From Nitrospira sp. (lineage in GTDB: Bacteria; Nitrospirota; Nitrospiria; Nitrospirales; Nitrospiraceae), in NCBI GenBank assembly GCA_018242765.1, contig JAFEBH010000002.1, forward strand, positions 62,001-126,000: a stretch of DNA of 64,000 bases, given 5' to 3'. The position numbers and the translations under genes were made by a program. The notes under the pieces were generated by a model. It did no database searches and had not been told where the DNA came from. It saw nothing but the letters and a program-made list of their open reading frames with translations. Below are positions 57,242 through 64,000 of this stretch, piece after piece. Position 1 is the first letter of the stretch. Each line of letters opens with the position of its first letter.

Positions 57242-57724
57242 TGCGATCTGGCTCAACTTGTCCGAAATATGCGCTGGGAGATCCGTGATTCACTGATGCG
57301 GTATAAGCAGTATTCGAACAGCTTTCGTCGAGAAAGCGACGTATGTCGGTGTCGGAATAGAATAAAAGCAGTGTTGTTTTTCGGTTGAACGGAGCAACAA
57401 CGGAGATGTGAGGTGCCGTGGGATAAGTAGAAGCTGTTGCCGTTGATCGCCTTCGTGGCACGTTCAAGAGCGGGATCGCGCGGCAATCAGAACACGAGGA
57501 AAGCATTATGGCCTCGCAAGGCGAGTGAACCACCGCCTGGAGCCCTTTTCACTCCTTGTGACGGTGGTTCGATCTCTCTAACAATAGAACCACTAACCCC
57601 AGAGCACTTTCCTTTACAGCACCTGACAACAAGATAGATTACCTCTTGGGTGTCTCTATGCTGCCGACAATTAGCCGAACAGCTTGCGCGGTGTAATCTC
57701 CCCGCTGCATTCCCCCAGCTCCGG
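57242..57724. other. Intergenic region with inverted repeat
   Basis: No gene. A 9-bp perfect inverted repeat, GAACCACCG (57527-57535) and CGGTGGTTC (57562-57570), may end transcription of one or both flanking convergent genes, but it lacks a clear U-run. Confidence 0.4.
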
Positions 57725-58114
57725 TTATTTAGTAGAGTTCGGCTTCCTAGTTCCTTTCTGAGATTTTTCGAGTTTTTCCGATGAGTACGGCTTGATTGAG
57801 AGCATATGCCCCTTCCCATCGGTTTCCGACTCGACCTGAGTCCCCTGACGAATCTCTCCCACGACTTTCGTGGAAGTATCCCGATGCAAACGAACTTCCT
57901 TCCCGTCCGTCAGTTTCACCGTATAGCCGTCGTCCTCCACTCGCACGACTTCTCCACGCACTCTATTCTCTTTAAAACTGGTCTCGTCGGTGACCGAGAA
58001 CGACTTCATGTTATCCGATGGCGAAGGGGAATTCTCCGCCTGGACTGCACTCACAAAGGCCAACCCCATGATGACGCCACAGGACACTAACCCAATGTGT
58101 CGCTTCATATTCAT
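57725..58114 (-). CDS. Small exported protein with beta-barrel-like domain
   Basis: 129 residues from the ATG at 58112-58114 (AAGGA upstream). Signal peptide ends near SAVQAEN. The mature domain (NRVRGEVVRVEDDGYTVKLTDGKEVRLHRD, GTQVESETDGKGHMLSI) has short strand-like segments as in DUF5666-like small barrels. The C-terminal tail is Lys-rich. Periplasmic, function unknown. Confidence 0.65.
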   Translation of the reverse strand: MNMKRHIGLVSCGVIMGLAFVSAVQAENSPSPSDNMKSFSVTDETSFKENRVRGEVVRVEDDGYTVKLTDGKEVRLHRDTSTKVVGEIRQGTQVESETDGKGHMLSIKPYSSEKLEKSQKGTRKPNSTK

Positions 58115-58194
58115 CTCGTGATCCTTCCAATTTAAGCATCGTGTTTCATCGACGATGTTGTGAGGAACAAGTGCGCCTGCAGAGTTCAGATTAA

Positions 58195-58671
58195 TCACTC
58201 ATGAGTTCCCAATGGTTTCAGCCAGACTGTCTCGACCAAACGCTCGGTTGTCTCGGCAGAGGGGTCCGTATTCGGGTACAGCAGTGGGTACTTATGCTGA
58301 AGATCAGCAAAGACTTGGGCGTGCCTTTCAGTAGGAACTTGCGCCAAGGTTATGAGTGAGGTCAGATACTCTCCCTGCCCTTGCGCAATCTCGTGCTGAA
58401 GGTTCGCGTGGTTATATTTAGCGAACAAATGTAGTCGTTGCTTGGCTCTGATGAGGTCTTCGCTGCCTACTCGGGAGCCTGGCGTCGTACTTGAGGTAAA
58501 CTCCTTTGATGGTTGAGTGAACTCAGAACTGGCTTGCGTGGTGCCGTTAGATACCGCCGTGGTCGCATCGAACGGAGCCTTGACGGCCTCTTTGGTCGCA
58601 TCACACCCGACCTGTCCGATCAAAAGCCCAGCCGTCGCTAGAACCAGCACACACATGCGTGACATGACCAT
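58195..58671 (-). CDS. DUF3015-like lipoprotein
   Basis: 158 residues with a lipobox (GQVGC, Cys about 23). The middle STTPGSRVGSEDLIRAKQRLHLFAKYNHANLQHEIAQGQGEYLTSLITL matches my recollection of DUF3015, a family of unknown function. The stop lies 80 bases before the next gene on the same strand, so they may be co-transcribed. Confidence 0.7.
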   Translation of the reverse strand: MVMSRMCVLVLATAGLLIGQVGCDATKEAVKAPFDATTAVSNGTTQASSEFTQPSKEFTSSTTPGSRVGSEDLIRAKQRLHLFAKYNHANLQHEIAQGQGEYLTSLITLAQVPTERHAQVFADLQHKYPLLYPNTDPSAETTERLVETVWLKPLGTHE

Positions 58672-59192
58672 GCATCCCCCCTTGTGATTAATTATTTATA
58701 AAGACTTGCACTGAGAATTGAGAATACCGACGCAACTGGTCCGATCAGCCGATCGCAAATCAAACATTGGAAGTACTATTCGGTTCGATAGCTCGACGGA
58801 CCATTTGGCAAGACCTGATACATTAACTTAATAAAGCCTGGAACTAGATATCCCGAAACTAGACAAAACCCTAGGATGGATCTCGATGAGTGCTGGCAAG
58901 CAGCCATTGAGGGGGGTCTCCTCATTGCGTACGCACTCCACCCGTTGCCGGTAGCCGACATCGGTACCTATTGACGACTCTCGCGTGATGAATAAGGTAA
59001 AAAATGAAACGCTAGAGGGGTGATGACTCCCGTTCTGAAAACATAGGCCCGTTGATGCTGGCGTGCATCGGCTCTTGCAGACCTGCCGGAAGCTGTTTGC
59101 CCTGATCGCTTCGGCAGGATCGGGGTGATCCGGATGAAGGACCTGCCCCGAGCCAGCCTAAAAGCGCATCGCTCAAATCTTGTCAGTCTTCA
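58672..59192. other. Gene-poor gap
   Basis: No gene. A/T-rich start (TTATTTATAAAG) likely holds the promoter of the adjacent minus-strand lipoprotein. Nothing else seen. Confidence 0.4.
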
Positions 59193-60515
59193 TCATTTAG
59201 GGCCGTAGACCGCTCGCCCCACCGACACGTGCTTGAATCCCGCTGATGTGACTCGTTCAGGATCATAGACATTCCGGAGGTCGATCAAGAGCGGCGCGCG
59301 CATGACGGACTTCAGCTTTTCAAAGTCGAGATTTCTGAAGACGTTCCATTCGGTCATGATCACCAACGCATCTGCCCCTTCCGCTGCATGATAGGCATCC
59401 TGGCAGGGTTTGAGTTCCGGCATCATCTGACAAGCTTCCGCCAGTGCCTCGGGATCATACGCGCGAATAGTCGCACCTTCCGCCACAAGATCCCGCCCGA
59501 TCGCCAACGCCGGAGCCTCCCTGAGATCGTTCGTGTTGGGCTTAAACGACAGGCCAAGGAACGCCAACGTTTTCCCCTTCAATCCGCCGACGGCATCCCG
59601 AATCTTTTCGACCATCCGCCCACGTTGGACATCGTTGACATGTGACGCAGCAGAGGCAATCTGCATAGGATAGCCGTTGCGTTCGCCGGTTTGAATGAGC
59701 GCGGCCAAGTCTTTCGGAAAGCACGACCCGCCAAAGCCGGGACCCGCGTGGAGAAACTTGGACCCGATTCGGTGATCCAATCCCATGCCCTTCGCCACCA
59801 GTTGAACGTTGGCTCCAACCCGCTCGCACAGATTGGCGATTTCGTTGATAAATGAAATCTTCGTCGCAAGAAACGCATTGGACGCATACTTGATCAACTC
59901 CGCCGTCGGCACATCAGTCACGACGATCGGGGTTTCAATCAGGTAAAGCGGACGATAGAGATCCTTCATAATGGCGACCGCCTGATCACTGTCTGCACCG
60001 ATGACCACACGATTCGGCCGCATGAAATCCTCGATGGCCGATCCCTCCCGAAGAAATTCCGGATTCGAAACCATGTCGAACCGGATCGGCGATTTCTGCG
60101 TTTTTTTCACGACTTCGCGAATCGCTTCGCCGGTCCCAACCGGCACCGTTGACTTGGTGACAATCACTTTATAACTATTCATGTGGAGAGCAATGCCTCT
60201 CCCTACTTCTTTGACAAACGACAGGTCGGCGCTGCCATCTTGGCTTGGTGGAGTACCCACGGCGATAAAAATCACCAGCGCCTTGTCCACAGCCTGAGCA
60301 ATGTCCGTCGTGAAACCTAACCGACCTTCCTTGGTCCCCTTCGCCACAAGTTCCGCCACGCCAGGCTCAAAAAACGGGATTTCTCCCTTATTGAGCTTTT
60401 CAATTCTTCGGCTATCGTTATCCATGCAGGTGACATTCACGCCAAATTCAGCAAAACAGGCGCCTGTCACCAGTCCGACGTAGCCGGTTCCGATCACACT
60501 GATATGCATACCCAA
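59193..60515 (-). CDS. ugd: UDP-glucose 6-dehydrogenase
   Basis: Oxidises UDP-glucose to UDP-glucuronate with NAD+ for surface polysaccharides. 440 residues. N-terminal Rossmann motif VIGTGYVGLVTGACFAEFG, substrate region NPEFLREGSAIEDFM, the catalytic Cys in GFGGSCFPKDLAAL and C-terminal LGLSFKPNTNDLREAPALAI. Length is normal. It is divergent from the spermidine-synthase-like gene. Confidence 0.95.
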   Translation of the reverse strand: MGMHISVIGTGYVGLVTGACFAEFGVNVTCMDNDSRRIEKLNKGEIPFFEPGVAELVAKGTKEGRLGFTTDIAQAVDKALVIFIAVGTPPSQDGSADLSFVKEVGRGIALHMNSYKVIVTKSTVPVGTGEAIREVVKKTQKSPIRFDMVSNPEFLREGSAIEDFMRPNRVVIGADSDQAVAIMKDLYRPLYLIETPIVVTDVPTAELIKYASNAFLATKISFINEIANLCERVGANVQLVAKGMGLDHRIGSKFLHAGPGFGGSCFPKDLAALIQTGERNGYPMQIASAASHVNDVQRGRMVEKIRDAVGGLKGKTLAFLGLSFKPNTNDLREAPALAIGRDLVAEGATIRAYDPEALAEACQMMPELKPCQDAYHAAEGADALVIMTEWNVFRNLDFEKLKSVMRAPLLIDLRNVYDPERVTSAGFKHVSVGRAVYGPK

Positions 60516-60704
60516 CCCTCCTTCACCTTAGGAATTCGTCCAGAAGTATAACAACCTGCCCAGCCTGGGGCAATCAATTCTAGGCTTGATCTTGAGGCGA
60601 ACTCAGATCCGTCTTCGTTGACTCTCGTGAAATGCGTTGAGTACAATCCGACGCCGCGTCCCACTCAATATCAGGAGAAGGGTTTTCAGACTCCCATCCA
60701 CTCG

Positions 60705-62252
60705 ATGACGCTTCACCCACCTCGCATTCCACGTTGGTTCTTGCTCGGCACCGCTCTTGTGACCGGAGCAGTCGTGATGGCCTTGGAAATTTTGGGAAGC
60801 CGGCTCTTGGCCCCTGTGTTCGGCAGTTCGCTGTTCGTATGGGGAGCCTTGATCGGCGTGATTCTCGCCGCGATGAGCAGCGGATATGCGTTCGGCGGAT
60901 GGATCTCCGATCGGTATACCAGCGGACGAGTCCTGGCGGCCTTATTGCTGTTTTCCGGTGGATGGACGTTTCTCGTCGCATGGATGAACCAGCCGGTTCT
61001 GTTTGAGATCGAGAAGCTCGTACAGGATCCCCGTTGGGGCCCATGTCTCGCCGCAACCGTCCTCCTGGCTCCACCCGCATTCGGCCTGAGCGGAGTCTTA
61101 CCAGCCATGTTGCGGTTGGCCGTAGCCGATATGGACCACCTCGGTCGGCAGACGGGCCGCATGATCGCCCTCTCCACCGTGGGTAGCCTGGTCGGCACCT
61201 GGGGAACCGCCTTCTTTCTGTTATCCTGGCTTGGCAGCCAGTCTCTCCTTGCCTGGTTGGGCGGCATTCAGGTCGGACTTGGGATCCTGTGGCTGATGCA
61301 AGGCATACCCTCTCGCCCCCTCGTCTCGCTGATTGTGGTCGGATGCATCGCGCTGCTGGGAACATTGGCACTCCATCCTATCCAACGACTCAGGGCCCCC
61401 ATCCATCAAGAGGAAAGTCCGTACCAGCAGGTCCGTATTCGTGAAGATGATTTGTTCCGGTACCTCGTCTTGGACCGGACATTCCACGCCACCATGTGGA
61501 AAGTCGAACCAGATTCTCTGTTTCTCCCCTACAGTCAAATGATGGTCGCGTCGCTGGCACTAGTGTCCGAGCCAAAGCGTGGCCTTATTATCGGTCATGG
61601 CGGTGGTTCAATAGCGAAGTGGTTGGCACGACGGTGGCCCACATTGGAATTGGATATCGTGGAGTTCGACCCGGTGGTGGTCCGCATGGCCGAAGCGTAT
61701 TTTGCGTATCGCCCCCCGGCCAATCACCATGTCTATGTGAAGGATGGTCGAGCCTTTCTCAACGCGACAGATCAGGCATACGACCTCATCTGGATCGACG
61801 CGTTTGCACGTGACATGATCCCGTTTCATCTCACGACTGCGGAGTTTTACGCGTTGGTGCGAGCACGCTTGAATCCAGACGGTATTGTTGCAGTCAACCT
61901 GGCCTCGTCCGGAAAAGAAGGGGATCTGGCCCGTGCGTCGGCGGTCGTGCAGACGATGAAGCAGGCTTTCCCGGTTCTGGAGAGTTTTGCCGTGGAAGGA
62001 CCATGGAAGACCGGCATGTCCCCGGCGAAGAACTTGGTGTTCTTTGGAGGCCGATTCATTGAACAGGCCTCGACCACCCAGACCCTTTCAAAAATGACTG
62101 AGGCGGCACTGAATCAACGATTACCGATGGAAACCATCGCGTTATTGAATACGCGACGAACCGACCCCTGGCCTCAAGGCGTAGTGTTGAGCGACGACTT
62201 CGCCCCGTATGATCTGCTTCTCGGACGAGAGCGCTCGCAATTGGCGGAGTAA
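60705..62252 (+). CDS. Membrane-bound spermidine-synthase-like protein
   Basis: 515 residues from the ATG at 60705; a start at 60618 is also open. About seven membrane segments (FLLGTALVTGAVVMALEILGSRL first) are followed by a SAM-binding, spermidine-synthase-like domain (LIIGHGGGSIAKWLARRWPTLELDIVEFDP, VYVKDGRAFL, DLIWIDAF). This fusion is known as a fused MFS/spermidine synthase. The polyamine substrate is not proven by sequence. The start is uncertain because no ribosome site is well placed. Confidence 0.82.
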   Translation: MTLHPPRIPRWFLLGTALVTGAVVMALEILGSRLLAPVFGSSLFVWGALIGVILAAMSSGYAFGGWISDRYTSGRVLAALLLFSGGWTFLVAWMNQPVLFEIEKLVQDPRWGPCLAATVLLAPPAFGLSGVLPAMLRLAVADMDHLGRQTGRMIALSTVGSLVGTWGTAFFLLSWLGSQSLLAWLGGIQVGLGILWLMQGIPSRPLVSLIVVGCIALLGTLALHPIQRLRAPIHQEESPYQQVRIREDDLFRYLVLDRTFHATMWKVEPDSLFLPYSQMMVASLALVSEPKRGLIIGHGGGSIAKWLARRWPTLELDIVEFDPVVVRMAEAYFAYRPPANHHVYVKDGRAFLNATDQAYDLIWIDAFARDMIPFHLTTAEFYALVRARLNPDGIVAVNLASSGKEGDLARASAVVQTMKQAFPVLESFAVEGPWKTGMSPAKNLVFFGGRFIEQASTTQTLSKMTEAALNQRLPMETIALLNTRRTDPWPQGVVLSDDFAPYDLLLGRERSQLAE

Positions 62253-62279
62253 CCCGATCGTTCTTCCCTCGTTGTTCGC

Positions 62280-62376
62280 ACCTTATATCTCACAAACGAA
62301 TGACGCTTCACGAGATACCCCTCACACGTTTAGAACCGACACGAGAACGACGCCATAGAACTCTTTCAACATCCAG
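62280..62376. repeat. Degenerate copy of the inverted-repeat element
   Basis: The right half (GAGAACGACGCC, then ACTCTTTCAACATCCAG) aligns with that of the element at 20314-20436. The left end is not recognisable. Its end lies 6 bases from the otsB stop codon, much as the main copy touches a stop codon. Confidence 0.4.
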
Positions 62377-62382
62377 CTAACG

Positions 62383-63210
62383 CTATTCGTTAGGGTGAGG
62401 GGTTGGTCTGGAAACTCCCTGTTCATGGCACCCACTCCAGGTCTGAAGACCGCGATCACCGCCCTCGACCAGGAACTGCAGTACGGCGGTGATTTCTGCC
62501 TGTCTTTTCAGAAAATAACGGGCTGATGAACCCTTCTTCTTACCGACCCTGACGGTCAGGATGCGATGGTCCCTCAACGCAAAGACATCCTCATCCGTTT
62601 CGTCATCCCCCACATAAAGCGCCGTGGGACAGTCTAGCCGACGCATGTACTCCAACAATGCCGTCCCCTTGTGCGAGGCCGTCGGCGGCATCACATTCAC
62701 AACGGATTTCCCGAGGACAATGCGCGGCGGAGGAGACAACTCGCCGATCACTCGATTGATCAGTATCCGCGCCGCATCTCGGCGATCGACAGTTCTATAA
62801 TGAAATGAGAGCGAATAGGACTTATTCTCAATAGACACCCCGCAGTGCGCCAGCTCATCGTGAAACCGCTCGGTCACAAACTGCAACCATGCTCGACAGG
62901 TCTCGCGAACCTGCTGCTGATCCTCCTCGCGCGTATGGGGGCCTTCTGAGCCATGGTTCCCAATCAAGTGCGGGACGACCGTCCCAACCCGCGACTTCAG
63001 ATCTTCGACCGAGCGTCCCGAGATAATCGCGGTGGGAGCTCCCTGTGCAAGTTTTTCAAGCCAGAAGCGGATGGGACGTGACAGTCTCGCCGCATGATGT
63101 TCTCGAACGATCTTCGCCAAGGTTCCGTCGAAATCAAATGCGTAGAGCGACCTCCCCTTTATGAGTTTCTCCAATTCCAGTGTTCCTGCTTCCGTCAAGA
63201 GATAATCCAT
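62383..63210 (-). CDS. otsB: Trehalose-6-phosphate phosphatase
   Basis: HAD enzyme that dephosphorylates trehalose-6-phosphate. 275 residues. Motif I AFDFDGTLAKIV with the nucleophilic Asp, motif II ISGRSV, Lys region around HKGTALLEYM, and motif IV YVGDDETDEDVF. The cap region includes HHAARLSRPIRFWLEKLAQ. It lies 21 bases downstream of otsA, so the two form the trehalose pair. Confidence 0.93.
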   Translation of the reverse strand: MDYLLTEAGTLELEKLIKGRSLYAFDFDGTLAKIVREHHAARLSRPIRFWLEKLAQGAPTAIISGRSVEDLKSRVGTVVPHLIGNHGSEGPHTREEDQQQVRETCRAWLQFVTERFHDELAHCGVSIENKSYSLSFHYRTVDRRDAARILINRVIGELSPPPRIVLGKSVVNVMPPTASHKGTALLEYMRRLDCPTALYVGDDETDEDVFALRDHRILTVRVGKKKGSSARYFLKRQAEITAVLQFLVEGGDRGLQTWSGCHEQGVSRPTPHPNE

Positions 63211-63231
63211 GATGCCTGTGATGCCTTTCTA

Positions 63232-64000
63232 TCAGCTCAGCAAACTCGGTCGTCTCGCCTGCTTCATGACTCGTTCTTTTTGCCTCATGCGAGCGGCATC
63301 GATGAGCATCCGGCCCGCCCACCGATACACATTGAACTCTTGGATCAATCCACGCATGCTCTGCATTCTGGCCCGTTGCTCCACCTTCGGCATCGTCAGG
63401 CCCAGATGGAGGGCTGCGGCAAACTGATCGATGTCGTAGGGGTTGATCACCAACGCCTCCGTCAGTTCCCGAGCAGCCCCGGCAAATTGACTGAGAATCA
63501 ACACGCCCTGCTCATCGTCCCGGGCACCGACGAATTCTTTGGCAACGAGATTCATGCCATCATGGAGACTACTCACCACACAGAGATCCACTCCACGGTA
63601 GCACGCACAGACCTCAGCCGGCTCATGATGTTGAATTCGGAGACAGATCGGCTCATAGCCGGCATGCCCAAAGCGTTTATTGATCTGCTCGGCCAACGCA
63701 GAGACCTGGCTGGTAAAATGATGGTACTGTTCAATGACGGAGCGGCTCGGAGCGGCGATCTGGAGAAAGGTAAACTTCCCGATCCATTCCGGTTGGAGTT
63801 CCAATAGACGTTCCACCGCCATGAATCGCTCGAGTATGCCCTTCGTGTAATCCAACCGCTCGACCCCTAGACCGATGAGGCAATCCTCCGGCATTCCATA
63901 CGCCTCACGCAGCCTGGCCCGGCATTCTTGGATCGGTTGCTGATTACGGAGCCATTGCAACGGCCACTCGATAGAGATCGGATAGGGATTGACCGCCGTC
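63232..64000 (-). CDS. otsA: Trehalose-6-phosphate synthase (partial)
   Basis: C-terminal part of a GT20 glycosyltransferase that makes trehalose-6-phosphate from UDP-glucose and glucose-6-phosphate. The N-terminus lies beyond the window: TAVNPYPISIEWP is read through to the edge. Visible motifs are GLGVERLDYTKGILERFMA, the nucleotide-site GYEPICLRIQHH, VSSLHDGMNLVAKEFVGARD and LVINPYDIDQFAAALHLGL. It is followed by otsB. Confidence 0.93.
   Translation of the reverse strand, partial: TAVNPYPISIEWPLQWLRNQQPIQECRARLREAYGMPEDCLIGLGVERLDYTKGILERFMAVERLLELQPEWIGKFTFLQIAAPSRSVIEQYHHFTSQVSALAEQINKRFGHAGYEPICLRIQHHEPAEVCACYRGVDLCVVSSLHDGMNLVAKEFVGARDDEQGVLILSQFAGAARELTEALVINPYDIDQFAAALHLGLTMPKVEQRARMQSMRGLIQEFNVYRWAGRMLIDAARMRQKERVMKQARRPSLLS

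Overview
The window is chromosomal DNA from a moderately GC-rich Gram-negative bacterium. Lipoproteins with lipoboxes, RlpA, an AmpG-like permease and many secreted proteins point to a diderm. The overall gene style resembles the Nitrospira/Nitrospirota group (adenosylcobalamin-dependent ribonucleotide reductase, DUF3015-like lipoprotein, clustered HEAT-repeat proteins, MtaB plus MiaB), but this taxonomic reading is an inference; no rRNA marker is present. I found no tRNA, rRNA or CRISPR array.

Layout. 1-1.66 kb is a decayed region holding a fragment of a RAYT/IS200-like (Y1) transposase, a hairpin and a degenerate copy of a short repeat. 1.67-9.04 kb (minus strand) is a complete tryptophan operon led by a LysM lipoprotein (lysM-trpE-trpG-trpD-trpC-trpF-trpB-trpA) with a recognisable sigma70 promoter. 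9.26-20.1 kb holds housekeeping genes: ligA, a CNNM/CorC-type membrane protein, rlpA, an ACT-domain protein, a large nrdJ gene whose promoter carries two NrdR-like boxes, small membrane proteins and an ampG-like permease. 20.3-31.9 kb holds a 123-bp element with terminal inverted repeats next to a gene stop codon, the overlapping mtaB-miaB pair, a mutY-mutT-exonuclease operon, a PilZ protein, a NUDIX protein and lon.

31.9-41.6 kb is a fatty-acid beta-oxidation block (acyl-CoA dehydrogenase, thiolase, FadJ-type multifunctional enzyme, acyl-CoA synthetase, L-2-hydroxyglutarate oxidase-like protein, glycerophosphodiester phosphodiesterase). It shows signs of insertion and decay: a 20-codon thiolase N-terminus at its left edge, a one-base frameshift in the synthetase and a truncated patatin gene.

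43.0-51.4 kb is the most unusual part. Two minus-strand envelope proteins diverge from a seven-gene plus-strand run: a secreted alkaline-phosphatase-superfamily protein that has lost its catalytic residues, a small secreted protein, and five consecutive HEAT-repeat proteins. I regard this as the best candidate for an undescribed system; its function is unknown.

51.6-64 kb holds a BON lipoprotein, an IS630-type transposase remnant, decayed DNA, a large-subunit catalase (katE), a YihY/BrkB membrane protein, two small envelope proteins, ugd (UDP-glucose dehydrogenase), a membrane-bound spermidine-synthase-like protein, and otsB plus a partial otsA for trehalose synthesis.
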